NCBI RefSeq assembly: GCF_002387895.1
Contig: NZ_DGLI01000023.1
Span: forward strand, 176,822 to 240,821
Direction of reading: 5' to 3'
DNA: 64,000 nucleotides
Source of the DNA: Clostridium sp. UBA4548
GTDB taxonomy: Bacteria > Bacillota > Clostridia > Clostridiales > Clostridiaceae
The notes beneath the pieces were generated by a model that saw only the letters and a list, made by a program, of their open reading frames with translations, did not search any database and was not told where the DNA came from. This document shows positions 35,387 to 44,111 of this stretch, one piece after another. Made by a program: the position numbers and the translations under genes. How positions within the stretch are numbered: the first letter of the stretch is position 1; each line of letters opens with the position of its first letter.

Positions 35387-36214
35387 TTATCTCCCCATAG
35401 CTTTGTTGGATTTTATCTCATAGAAGGAATCCCCTTTAGCAACCTTAATATAAATGTCATACACTCTATTTATAGTACTTCCTTCACTGGAAGGTTCTTG
35501 TTTTATAAGATTATCATAATACACGACCTTACCCTTTTCATTAATCACATTGAACTCTACAGTTGAATTGTTGTATTTGTAGCAATATATTTTCAAAATT
35601 TCATTAGTACCATTAGAAACCCTAATATTGTACTGGTTTGACGTATCTTTATCAGCGATTATTTCTACTACTGAGTTTGTATTTGATATAGTTTTATTAA
35701 CTGTATTAGTACTATTTTTAAAAATCAAATCAGTACCTGTAGCTTTTTTATTAATATAAAATTCACTAGGGTTTCCAATTGCAAAAATTTCATCCACATA
35801 TACGTTGTTATTAATTCCTTCTTTTTTAATTTTTACCCTTCCGTCTACTTTTATTTTAGAAGTCTCATCAATATTTTTTCCTTTATAATTTACAGAAGGC
35901 TTTATAGTTCCTTCAACTCTAAAACCTTCTATTTCTCCTGTAATTTTATAATCTAGGGATGAATTTTCATCTTCTTGCATATTTACTCCACCTTCTAGCA
36001 TCCTGTTAGTATACTCAGGCAAAGATTTAACTTCCTCCATGAGTTTTTGAGCAATTACAGTTGCCTGCTGTTTGTTTTCAGCCTGTTTATTCATTTTAAT
36101 TGTTTGAATTGCCATAGTAGATATGGGTATCATTATAATAAATAGTATTGCTAAACTTATTACAACTTCAATTAAAGTTAGAGCCTTCTTTTTATAAACT
36201 CTAAAAAACTTCAA
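35387..36214 (-). CDS. minor pilin, PilV/GspI-like
   Basis: A 275-residue prepilin. The class III signal is YKKKA then LTLIEVVISLAILFIIMI, with cleavage after Ala11 and Glu at mature +5. The helix continues into NKQAENKQQATVIAQKLMEEVKS, the amphipathic end of a pilin helix and typical of PilV/GspI, which have xxAxxLAxxLMEE there. The C-terminal 200 residues are beta-rich without cysteines. TTG is the start codon (36214), 6 bases after GGGAGGGG. It opens the minor-pilin part of the operon, 14 bases after pilO. Confidence 0.78.
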   Translation of the reverse strand: MKFFRVYKKKALTLIEVVISLAILFIIMIPISTMAIQTIKMNKQAENKQQATVIAQKLMEEVKSLPEYTNRMLEGGVNMQEDENSSLDYKITGEIEGFRVEGTIKPSVNYKGKNIDETSKIKVDGRVKIKKEGINNNVYVDEIFAIGNPSEFYINKKATGTDLIFKNSTNTVNKTISNTNSVVEIIADKDTSNQYNIRVSNGTNEILKIYCYKYNNSTVEFNVINEKGKVVYYDNLIKQEPSSEGSTINRVYDIYIKVAKGDSFYEIKSNKAMGR

Positions 36215-36228
36215 CTATTTCCCCTCCC

Positions 36229-37524
36229 TTAGGGTGCCTGTTTAACTTCAATATTGCCACCATCACCTTCTATTTTAATTCTCGGTGATGTAGTGTCTTC
36301 TCCCTCTACAATGACAACAATTTTCTTGTCTGTCTTATTAGATAACTTAATATTTGCACCGGATTTGTCATCAGCAGAAAGTCTTAGAGATGATAGAATA
36401 TTGAAATATACTTCAGATGAGCCTAGATCAAACTCTACTTTTTCACTCTGGAAATTTAGTGGATAGCTATCCCTAGAAGTTTTATATCTATAGTAATACT
36501 TATCTTTTTCTTTTTCTAAAATTATTTCAATGTTTTCTACTTTGTTACTATCTGCATACACATAGGATTTTCTGTCCGCATCATTAGCTCTTCCTAAAAT
36601 TATTGTAGGTATATCTGAGCTTTGTGGTTTTACCGACATGACAAAGTCAAATTTTGGTTTACCAGCATTAGTTATGTCCTCCACAGTCTTAGGAGGATTA
36701 ATGCTCATAGAACCATCAAATATATTTTCTTTTCCATAAGGATTTCGTAGATCCCAATTGAAGTAATCTTTATCTTCATCAGTAATCTTAGGTACTGCAT
36801 AAAATTCTAAAACGCAAGTGCCCGTGATTTCAGTTTCACTACTTTGAGAGATATTTATTGATACCATAGCTATATGCTTGGTATAATTCTCTAATCTTTT
36901 TACAAAGTCAACTACATTGCTATAGGAACCATTAAAATTTAAGGTTACCTTTAATTGTTGTGCTTTTGAGCTGTTTTCAGCCTTAGAGGTTGCTGAGTTA
37001 TTTTCACCTTTTGATTCTTTTTTTGTAGGTTCCGTCTTATCTTCAGTTTTAAGTTTACTGCTGTCTTCTGAAGCCTTTTCTTTTACTGAAGACTCAGATG
37101 TTGGATTGGCATATTGATCTTTTAAATCTTGTAACTTACTGTCCTTAGCGTTTGTCTCTTCTCTTTGAAAATTATCTATAGGGACTACAGCTACTTCTGA
37201 AAAACCTATACTTCCGTGAATTCCCGAGTCACTAATTAATTTATCTAATTCTCTAACTATGTTTTCTTGAATTATGTCTGGATATAGTTTAGTACTTTTA
37301 TCTTTAATCTTTGTAGTTAGAACTTTAATATCTGATTCTTTTTGCGGTATAGTTGCAACTAAAGTATTTAACTTATTGACTTTCTCCTCATAGGCAGCCT
37401 TATCTTTTTTTAATTCCTCTATTCTCCACTTTTGCGGAAGAAAAACAAATTTATAGTATGCTCCAAGGAATAGTAAAACTCCTAATGTAGCTATTAACAC
37501 CTTTTCCCTCTTACTTAGCTTCAT
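36229..37524 (-). CDS. pilO: pilus alignment protein PilO-like
   Basis: A 431-residue inner-membrane protein with a short cytoplasmic N-terminus, one TM (residues 9-25), a coiled coil (about 30-85) and two outer domains. The ferredoxin-like PilO part includes LKVTLNFNGSYSNVVDFVKRLENYTKHIAMVSI, cited here only as a region near residues 186-218. Between coiled coil and core is a Ser/Lys/Glu-rich linker (about 140-185). The chain is about twice the usual PilO length because of a C-terminal extension of some 170 residues that could stand for PilP, which is absent. The ATG at 37524 overlaps the end of pilN by 14 bases. Confidence 0.82.
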   Translation of the reverse strand: MKLSKREKVLIATLGVLLFLGAYYKFVFLPQKWRIEELKKDKAAYEEKVNKLNTLVATIPQKESDIKVLTTKIKDKSTKLYPDIIQENIVRELDKLISDSGIHGSIGFSEVAVVPIDNFQREETNAKDSKLQDLKDQYANPTSESSVKEKASEDSSKLKTEDKTEPTKKESKGENNSATSKAENSSKAQQLKVTLNFNGSYSNVVDFVKRLENYTKHIAMVSINISQSSETEITGTCVLEFYAVPKITDEDKDYFNWDLRNPYGKENIFDGSMSINPPKTVEDITNAGKPKFDFVMSVKPQSSDIPTIILGRANDADRKSYVYADSNKVENIEIILEKEKDKYYYRYKTSRDSYPLNFQSEKVEFDLGSSEVYFNILSSLRLSADDKSGANIKLSNKTDKKIVVIVEGEDTTSPRIKIEGDGGNIEVKQAP

Positions 37525-38086
37525 CACTATTCACACCCTTTAATGCACATTTTATTGAAAAACTATACTGTTCAGTTCCCTCATTACTCACTAAATTTAT
37601 ATTTCCAATGTGAACCTCTGAAAAGTAAGAAAGATTTTTTAGGTTATGTCCTAGTTCAGCTACTGCAACTCTGCTGCTAGATATTCCCTGAACATTAATA
37701 ACAGTTCCATCAGCTGACAAGTTTTTGAAAGATATTTCCTTTGGTATAGAATTTGATATATCAAATAGTAATTGACTGGTAACAACTTTTCTATCTAAAA
37801 CACCAGAAAAGATATTTTCCAATTCTTTATTATAATCATTAAGAATATTATTAGTTTTAATAAGTCCTTCTGCTTTTGCTAACTGCTGTTGATTATCTGA
37901 AGCCTCATAAGTATTTTTTAAAGTTTTTATGTCACCTTTCAAAGTAAAAATATAAAAGGAATTATAAATAAAAGTTCCTAATACAATTATAGCTACAACA
38001 ATTAAGGTGGCAGTAATATATGCTTTCTTATTTTTTCTTTCTTTTTTATCATGTAAATAGGGTAAAAAGAAGTTAAAATCTCTCAT
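37511..38086 (-). CDS. pilN: pilus assembly protein PilN-like
   Basis: A 191-residue bitopic membrane protein: cytoplasmic N-terminal peptide MRDFNFFLPYLHD, the site by which PilN binds PilM, a TM helix (residues 23-45), a coiled coil, and a C-terminal ferredoxin-like domain (RVAVAELGHNLKNLSYF). The N-terminal motif varies from the INLLP form of proteobacteria. It is placed between pilM and pilO as in nearly all type IV pilus operons. The ATG follows GGTGGTG, and the site overlaps the pilM stop region, so translation is likely coupled. Confidence 0.85.
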   Translation of the reverse strand: MRDFNFFLPYLHDKKERKNKKAYITATLIVVAIIVLGTFIYNSFYIFTLKGDIKTLKNTYEASDNQQQLAKAEGLIKTNNILNDYNKELENIFSGVLDRKVVTSQLLFDISNSIPKEISFKNLSADGTVINVQGISSSRVAVAELGHNLKNLSYFSEVHIGNINLVSNEGTEQYSFSIKCALKGVNSDEAK

Positions 38087-38099
38087 TTATTTTCACCAC

Positions 38100-39272
38100 C
38101 TAAAACCTTATTAGAGCGCCTAAAGCATTTAAGTATATATTTATATCCTCAAATACCTTGCCATCTTGTGCCACTATATTTTCAATAGTATTTATAGTTT
38201 CTACAGGTATGGATAGTTGGTTTCTTAAAAATCCATCTATACCCTTAATTTTAGAAGAGCCACCAAAAATGTACATGTTATCAATTATATTACCAACACT
38301 TTTATTTTTATAAAACTGAACTATTCTTTGGATTTCTACTACCCATTGTTGAAGTTCTTCCTTTAAAAATTCATTAAATTCATGAACCTCCTCTGATTCA
38401 CCATAACCTTCAAGACAACTATATTTAATTTTTCTCTCTTCTGCTTCATCAAAGGTTATGCCATATTTTCTAGAAATACTTCCATCCAGGTCACTGCCAC
38501 CAGATTTAATAACTCTAGTAAATTCAAGGTTCCCACTTTTATAAATGTGTACATTAATAGTATTACAACCCATGTCCACAAAAGCTATGGTCTCCTCTTT
38601 ATCTAAGAAGTTGTCATTTAAATACTGAGTATTATTATAAAGCTTCTTTATGGAATTAAACGCAACATCTAAAGCATAGGGTTCTAAATTACATTCCTTA
38701 ATAAGATTAAAATAATCCTTAGACATGATATTAGGGTAAGTAATTACTAGAGCTTTATATTTTTCTACTCCTTCGCTTTCAACCTGCCCTAAAATATCAT
38801 ATTGAATTGTATAATCACTCATATTAATATGAAGGTATTGTTGTATAGAAAAGTTTATGATTGCATCCATTTCACTTTCCTCACCCTTTGGTACCACTAT
38901 ATCCCTATTTATAATAGCAGTACTATTGGTAGTGCATACAGCATCACTGATCTTAACGTTGTTTAAAGCAAGATTTTCTTTTAATAATCTAGTGATTTCT
39001 AAAGGATTCAAAACCTTTCCATCTGCCACAATTCCCTCTGAAATTGGAACAGAAAAAGCCTTGCTTACAATTAGCTTATCTTTTACTCTTTCCCCTACCA
39101 CAACTTTAATGCTGTGGCTGCCTATATCAAAAGACACAAGTTTCTTTGGTGAATTTCTCATAGAGAAATAACCAGTGTTTTTTTTATTATTTATTTTATT
39201 TTTTCCTAAGGTTTTAATATCCATATTAAGTAGCTCTTTTAAATTGCTAAGTTTTGGAATAGTAATAGCCAA
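38100..39272 (-). CDS. pilM: actin-like pilus assembly protein PilM
   Basis: A cytoplasmic actin/FtsA-fold ATP-binding protein that links PilN/O to the assembly motor. The phosphate-1 motif is LVSFDIGSHSIKVVVG, phosphate-2 is AFVDMGCNTINVHIY and the adenosine motif is IFGGSSKIKGIDGFL. I place the start at TTG 39272, 8 bases after AAAGGGG; the longer frame from ATG 39311 lacks a ribosome site. Even so, about 37 residues precede the first actin strand (KLSNLKELLNMDIKTLGKNK ...), longer than in usual PilM. A separate promoter (39362-39389) lies upstream, so pilMNO can be made apart from pilA. Confidence 0.88.
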   Translation of the reverse strand: MAITIPKLSNLKELLNMDIKTLGKNKINNKKNTGYFSMRNSPKKLVSFDIGSHSIKVVVGERVKDKLIVSKAFSVPISEGIVADGKVLNPLEITRLLKENLALNNVKISDAVCTTNSTAIINRDIVVPKGEESEMDAIINFSIQQYLHINMSDYTIQYDILGQVESEGVEKYKALVITYPNIMSKDYFNLIKECNLEPYALDVAFNSIKKLYNNTQYLNDNFLDKEETIAFVDMGCNTINVHIYKSGNLEFTRVIKSGGSDLDGSISRKYGITFDEAEERKIKYSCLEGYGESEEVHEFNEFLKEELQQWVVEIQRIVQFYKNKSVGNIIDNMYIFGGSSKIKGIDGFLRNQLSIPVETINTIENIVAQDGKVFEDINIYLNALGALIRF

Positions 39273-39361
39273 GTATAACACCCCTTTAATAAATGTAACA
39301 ATTTTTCTCATACTATTTTTACTTTTTAATGTATTTAAATTTATTATTTTTTCTTTTGTAT

Positions 39362-39389
39362 ATTATAAAGTGCACAGTTCAAGAATCAA
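39362..39389 (-). promoter_or_regulatory. internal promoter upstream of pilM
   Basis: On the minus strand TTGATT (39389-39384), a 16-base spacer and TATAAT (39367-39362), between pilA and pilM. The spacer holds the palindrome GTGCAC. Confidence 0.5.
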
Positions 39390-39473
39390 TATCAAGAGAA
39401 TTAATAACTAAGCTTATATGCTTAATTATATTTGATAAGTGAACTCTACACTTTATTGTTTAATTTACTATGT

Positions 39474-39508
39474 ATAAAGTGTAAAGCTAGAGTAGCTTTA
39501 CACTTTAT
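39474..39508 (-). terminator. strong hairpin after pilA
   Basis: ATAAAGTGTAAAGCTA (39474-39489) and its perfect complement (39493-39508) form a 16-bp stem with a 3-base loop, 4 bases past the pilA stop. No U-tract follows on the minus strand, so it may act as an mRNA 3' stabiliser and partial terminator that raises pilA mRNA over the distal genes. Confidence 0.7.
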
Positions 39509-39512
39509 TACA

Positions 39513-39947
39513 TTAAGGAGTAGTAGTAGCAGGAGTTGTAGTAACCGAAACTTCCTTACTGGTTGAATCAATACTAATTTTATAGCCTGTCTTACCATCT
39601 TCTTGTGGCTTATTTACACCCTTAAAGTATTCTGTTAATTCGGTATCAGTTGCAGAACCTGATGTTGTAGCTGCGGTTTTGGTTGCTACAGCAGCACCAT
39701 TAGTACCAGTAAATGCTATATTTACTACATCACCTGGTAATAGCTTTTGGTCTATAAGTAGAGTTTCTGTAATCCTTGTTATATTTTGGACACTTTGCTT
39801 CTCAGCCTTAACCTTTGACTCTGTTCTTATCTTAGTAAAGTTAGGTAATGCTATAGCACCTATGATTGCTATAATTGCGATTACAATAATAAGTTCAATT
39901 AGTGTGAAGCCTTTCTTTTTTCTTTTTTTGTTTGATATTTCTTTCAT
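39513..39947 (-). CDS. pilA: major type IV pilin
   Basis: A 144-residue prepilin. A basic leader (KKRKKKG) precedes FTLIELIIVIAIIAIIGAIA; cleavage would follow Gly13, leaving Glu at mature +5. The globular part is small, cysteine-free and rich in Thr/Ala (for example AATTSGSATD and the end VTTTPATTTP), so there is no disulfide-bonded loop. The start is ATG 39947, 7 bases after GGGAGG; an earlier in-frame start is out of reach of that site. It lies in mid-operon between pilC and pilM with a promoter candidate in front and a strong hairpin behind, as expected for the most abundant product. Confidence 0.9.
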   Translation of the reverse strand: MKEISNKKRKKKGFTLIELIIVIAIIAIIGAIALPNFTKIRTESKVKAEKQSVQNITRITETLLIDQKLLPGDVVNIAFTGTNGAAVATKTAATTSGSATDTELTEYFKGVNKPQEDGKTGYKISIDSTSKEVSVTTTPATTTP

Positions 39948-39976
39948 TTGAAAACCTCCCATTTTAATTTATATAT

Positions 39977-40005
39977 ATATTAAGACCCTTTGGCCCAAAT
40001 ACCAA
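39977..40005 (-). promoter_or_regulatory. possible promoter of pilA
   Basis: On the minus strand TTGGTA (40005-40000), a 17-base spacer and TAATAT (39982-39977) lie in the 88-base gap between pilC and pilA. The spacer contains TTTGGGCCAAA, an interrupted palindrome that could be an operator. Confidence 0.4.
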
Positions 40006-40035
40006 TTTTTATTAAGTATGCTTGTCCATTATCTG

Positions 40036-41238
40036 CTAGATAGTATTATACATTCCAAAGATTGGAGTAATAATTGATACTATGATAAAGCCTAATATTA
40101 TTCCCATAACCGCTATCATTAGTGGCTCTAGTAGTGATGTGGCTGTTTGAATTTCATTTTCCAGCTCTTCATCGTAGAAGTCTGCAGTTTTATTTAAAAT
40201 ATCATCCAATGATCCTGATTCTTCTCCAATTTTTATCATGGAAGATAGCATCATTGGGAATATTCCACACTCTTTTATGGGTTCTGCAAGGCCTTCCCCT
40301 TTAATTACTTTATCCTTTATTTCATCCAAGGCTTTTTCTGCAACTTTGTTTCCAATAACCCCGTTTACTACCTGAAGTCCTTGAACCAGTGGTATTCCAG
40401 AGGCTAAAACTGTGGATAGCGTCCTTGTAAATCTAGATACAATAATCTTTTGATTAAGCTTTTTAATTACTGGAATTGCTAATTTTAGCTTACTTGAAAG
40501 TTCCTGTCCTTTTTCACTTTTAAAATACCGCCTTAAAACTATAACTACGGAAATGATTGTAAGAAGCATTAACCATCCATAATTTTGTATACCTGAGCTT
40601 ATACCAAGTAATATTTTAGTGGAAGTAGGTAGTTCAACTCCTCCTTGAGTGAACATGTCCACAAACATTGGCATTACAAAGGCTAATATAAATACAATAA
40701 CTCCAATAGCTACTGTTGCTAAAACTAAAGGATATATCATGGCTCCTTTAATTTTGTTGTTTATTCTATTTTCTTTTTCATAATGCTTTGACATTCTAAG
40801 CATTACTGAATCTAAGGTACCACTGACCTCACCTGTTTCAATCATGCTTATTAAAAGACTAGGAAACACATCCTTCGGCTTTGTCATAGCTTCTGCAAGA
40901 GTGGAGCCTTTTCTTACTTCATCCTCTACAATGGATAAAGCCTCTCTCAGTTTTTTATTAGGATGCTGAGTTGATAGTATATGAAGTGCACTATTAATTG
41001 GACTTCCAGCATCTAACATAGTATGAAATTGCCTGCAAAACACAGAAATATCCTTGGTTTTCACTTTAGCAAGACCTGAAAAATCAAGCTTTACACCTTG
41101 CTTTGGCTCCTCAATCATGAGAGGAAAATAATTATTTGCTTGAATCATTTCCTTAACGTCTTCTCTAGATTCGGCATTAAAGACTCCTTCTATCTTTTCT
41201 CCCTTTTCGTTCATAGCTCTATATTTATAGTTTGGCAC
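40036..41238 (-). CDS. pilC: type IV pilus inner-membrane platform protein PilC
   Basis: A 400-residue type II secretion F family protein, the membrane platform on which PilB works. It has two GspF domains: residues about 70-190 (FCRQFHTMLDAGSPINSAL, MIETGEVSGTLDSVMLRMS) and about 270-395 (FTRTLSTVLASGIPLVQGL, MIKIGEESGSLDDILNKTA), each followed by TM helices; three TMs in total. The N-terminal YKYRAMNEKGEKIEG is the usual cytoplasmic opening. The start is GTG at 41238 behind GAGGAG with a short spacing. It lies between pilB and pilA. Confidence 0.94.
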   Translation of the reverse strand: MPNYKYRAMNEKGEKIEGVFNAESREDVKEMIQANNYFPLMIEEPKQGVKLDFSGLAKVKTKDISVFCRQFHTMLDAGSPINSALHILSTQHPNKKLREALSIVEDEVRKGSTLAEAMTKPKDVFPSLLISMIETGEVSGTLDSVMLRMSKHYEKENRINNKIKGAMIYPLVLATVAIGVIVFILAFVMPMFVDMFTQGGVELPTSTKILLGISSGIQNYGWLMLLTIISVVIVLRRYFKSEKGQELSSKLKLAIPVIKKLNQKIIVSRFTRTLSTVLASGIPLVQGLQVVNGVIGNKVAEKALDEIKDKVIKGEGLAEPIKECGIFPMMLSSMIKIGEESGSLDDILNKTADFYDEELENEIQTATSLLEPLMIAVMGIILGFIIVSIITPIFGMYNTI

Positions 41239-41396
41239 TAACTCCTCACCCCCATTAAATCTAAATAATCACTATTCTATACCTTTAATATCACTGCTAA
41301 AATTGCATATTTTATATTCTTATCTTCTAATATTGATATATTTTTATATTGTTATTTTTATGGACCTTTGGACCTAGCTCCATATTTTGAAATAAA

Positions 41397-43094
41397 TTAC
41401 TCCTTTAAGAAAGCTATTTTAGCTAACTCATCCACAGTGGTAATCCCTTGTAGTACTAAGCTTTTGCAAGCTATTCCTAAAGTTTTCATTCCCTTTTCAA
41501 TAGATATATCTCTAAGTTCATCAGAGCTTTTATCACTTAATATAGCTTCTTTATGCTCCCTTGTAATTTCCATCATCTCATAAACCCCTGTTCTTCCCAC
41601 ATAACCAGTGTTGTTGCAGTAAGCACACCCTTCTCCTCTGTGCAATATAACTTCTTCATAAGGGTCTATTGCTAATATTCTTTTTTCATGAACAGATGCC
41701 TTATATTCCCTTTTACACTTGCTGCATATTTTTTTAACCAATCTTTGTGCTATAACTCCACTTATAGAGGTTGCCACAAGATAGGGTTCAATTCCCATAT
41801 CAACAAGTCTAACCACAGAAGAAGGCGCATCATTAGTATGAAGTGTACTTAATACTAAATGTCCTGTTATAGCAGCTCTTACAGCTATTTGTGCTGTTTC
41901 GTTATCTCTTATCTCACCAATCATCACTGCATCAGGGTCTTGTCGTAGTATAGATCTTAATCCACTAGCAAAGGTGAGTCCTGACTTTGTATTCACATTA
42001 ACTTGGTTTATACCTTCCATAATATACTCTACAGGATCTTCTATAGTAATTATGTTTTTATCCTCGTCATTTAGCTCATTTAGAATTGTATATAAAGTTG
42101 TAGACTTTCCACTACCAGTTGGGCCTGTGACTAAGATTATTCCATGGGGATTGGTTATCATATTATCTAAGACTTTAAGTTCTTCTTCACTCATGCCCAA
42201 GCTATTTTTTCCTATTTCATAACCATCTCTATTTAGTACCCTTATAACTACCTTTTCCCCATTAATCATAGGAAGAATAGATACCCTAAGATCCACATCT
42301 TTATCTGTTAACCTTGTAATAATCCTACCATCCTGTGGCACTCTTTTTTCTGCAATATTTAAATTAGCCATGATTTTAATTCTAGTTACAAGCGGTGCTA
42401 AACTATCCACAGACAGATTGGAAATCTGATGAAGTTGTCCATCTATTCTATATCTTATCCTTACAAATTTCTCATAAGGCTCGATATGTATATCACTTGC
42501 TCTTTGCTCTATAGCATTTTTTATTAAATAATCTATCATTTTAACCACAGGAGCATTTTTTATATCATCAAAAGTTTCCTCATTATTAATTTGATTTTTT
42601 AAGTCTCCTTGTTTTTCCTTGGATAGCTCTTCTGCAGCTTTAACTACCTGTTCATCAGAATATTGCCTTTCAATTGCTCGCCTTATTTCATCCCTAGTTG
42701 CTAAATAGGGCTCAACTTCAAAACCAGATGCTATGTAGATATCATCCATAGCAAATATATTTAAAGGATCCCACATTGCCACCTTTATCTTATTTTCATT
42801 AAACCCAAAAGGCATTAGATCATTTTTCATGCAAAGGTTCTGTGGAACAGACTTAATAGCTTTTTTATCAATATTCATTAATTCTAAATTTACTCTTTTT
42901 ATACCTATTTGCTTTTCTAATACCTCAAGTATATCTTCTACAGTTACTAAGCCTTCGGTAATTAAAACTTCTCCTATTTTTTTACCTAGAAACTTTTGCT
43001 TCTTTAAAGCTTCTTGCAATTGAAAGTTATTAATTTTTCCAGCTTGCACTAGCAAATCTCCAAGTCGTTTAACTGATTTTCCTCCTATAGCCAT
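41397..43094 (-). CDS. pilB: pilus extension ATPase PilB with MshEN c-di-GMP-binding domain
   Basis: A hexameric secretion ATPase (565 residues) that drives pilin polymerisation. The N-terminal MshEN domain shows the published c-di-GMP motif: residues 10-33 begin RLGDLLVQAGKI and end LQEALKKQ; after the standard 5-residue spacer a second copy (39-62) begins KIGEVLITEGLV and ends EVLEKQ. The ATPase core has DIHIEPY, Walker A GPTGSGKST, Asp box DPVEYIMEGI, Walker B RQDPDAVMIGEIRD and the His box GHLVLSTLHTNDA. A C-terminal zinc site is CSKCKREYK ... CAYCNNTGYVG. Start ATG 43094, after AGGAGTG. It is an extension ATPase, not PilT, because of the MshEN domain and zinc site. Confidence 0.95.
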   Translation of the reverse strand: MAIGGKSVKRLGDLLVQAGKINNFQLQEALKKQKFLGKKIGEVLITEGLVTVEDILEVLEKQIGIKRVNLELMNIDKKAIKSVPQNLCMKNDLMPFGFNENKIKVAMWDPLNIFAMDDIYIASGFEVEPYLATRDEIRRAIERQYSDEQVVKAAEELSKEKQGDLKNQINNEETFDDIKNAPVVKMIDYLIKNAIEQRASDIHIEPYEKFVRIRYRIDGQLHQISNLSVDSLAPLVTRIKIMANLNIAEKRVPQDGRIITRLTDKDVDLRVSILPMINGEKVVIRVLNRDGYEIGKNSLGMSEEELKVLDNMITNPHGIILVTGPTGSGKSTTLYTILNELNDEDKNIITIEDPVEYIMEGINQVNVNTKSGLTFASGLRSILRQDPDAVMIGEIRDNETAQIAVRAAITGHLVLSTLHTNDAPSSVVRLVDMGIEPYLVATSISGVIAQRLVKKICSKCKREYKASVHEKRILAIDPYEEVILHRGEGCAYCNNTGYVGRTGVYEMMEITREHKEAILSDKSSDELRDISIEKGMKTLGIACKSLVLQGITTVDELAKIAFLKE

Positions 43095-43245
43095 TTTAAG
43101 CACTCCTTGCATAGTACAATTATTGATGTATAATGTTTTTATTTCACATGGAAACTAGCATTATACTTTCATTACGTTAAGATTCATTATTTTAAACAAT
43201 AAAAATAAATTTACTATAAAATTTCATTTTAGAAATTCTTAGTTA

Positions 43246-44019
43246 CTAAAAAAACAATTGTAAATACCAATTCAAAATGTTGTTACCAAAAAAGATTACT
43301 AATAGTGTTCCTAATGCTAAATATGGTCCAAAAGCAATATAATCTTTTCTTCCCTTTATTTTAAATACAATGAGCATAACTCCAATTATACCGCCAGAAA
43401 CAAAAGATAATACTATCATTATTAGGGAATACTTCCACCCAAGGAATATTCCACATAATAGAGCTATTTCTATGTCACCTTTTCCCATTGCTCCTGTAGA
43501 ATAAACAACTATAGAAATTATCCCACCGGCTATAATAGCACCTAAAAGGTAATTTCCTAAGCTAGCTGAATAAAGATATTTTTCTACAACCGCAAAAATA
43601 GTTCCTATAACTATACCTGGAATAGTAGTAACAATATACACATCTTGAAATTTTATATCAATATTTGAGATTACAATCAAAAAGCAAAATAATATGACAA
43701 ATTTTATAAAATACAAAGATAAACCATAATGTAGATATGTTGCTAAAAAGATTATTGCAGTTAATAGTTCTTGGATGGGGTACCTTATAGAAATTTTACT
43801 TCCGCAATACCTACATTTTCCTCTTAGAAATATATAGCTAAATACAGGTATTAAATCATTCCACTTTAATTTACTATTGCAGTTAGTACAATTAGAAGGT
43901 GGATATACTATAGACTGACTAAGTGGAATTCTATACACACATACATTTAGGAAACTTCCAATTACTAGACCGTAAGCTATAACTAATATGTAAGCTAATA
44001 TTTTTATCACTTCCTTCAT
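43246..44019 (-). CDS. pilD: prepilin peptidase
   Basis: A bifunctional aspartic prepilin peptidase/N-methyltransferase (A24 family), 257 residues with about seven or eight TM helices. The N-terminal methyltransferase part has GSFLNVCVYRIP and the zinc cysteines CTNC ... CRYC with SIRYPIQELL. The catalytic aspartates are in SNIDIKFQDVYIV and the GxGD motif GKGDIEIAL. It is the first gene of the pilus operon; the leader with the c-di-GMP-II riboswitch ends about 90 bases upstream. ATG 44019 has only a weak ribosome site (GGTGT), which may limit translation. Confidence 0.94.
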   Translation of the reverse strand: MKEVIKILAYILVIAYGLVIGSFLNVCVYRIPLSQSIVYPPSNCTNCNSKLKWNDLIPVFSYIFLRGKCRYCGSKISIRYPIQELLTAIIFLATYLHYGLSLYFIKFVILFCFLIVISNIDIKFQDVYIVTTIPGIVIGTIFAVVEKYLYSASLGNYLLGAIIAGGIISIVVYSTGAMGKGDIEIALLCGIFLGWKYSLIMIVLSFVSGGIIGVMLIVFKIKGRKDYIAFGPYLALGTLLVIFFGNNILNWYLQLFF

Positions 44020-44111
44020 AAATTATATACACCTATAAAATTGGAATACATTTACATTGTTTTACTCCTATAAGACAACCTTTTTGTTATGATATTTCGG
44101 ATTTTTTGCAC

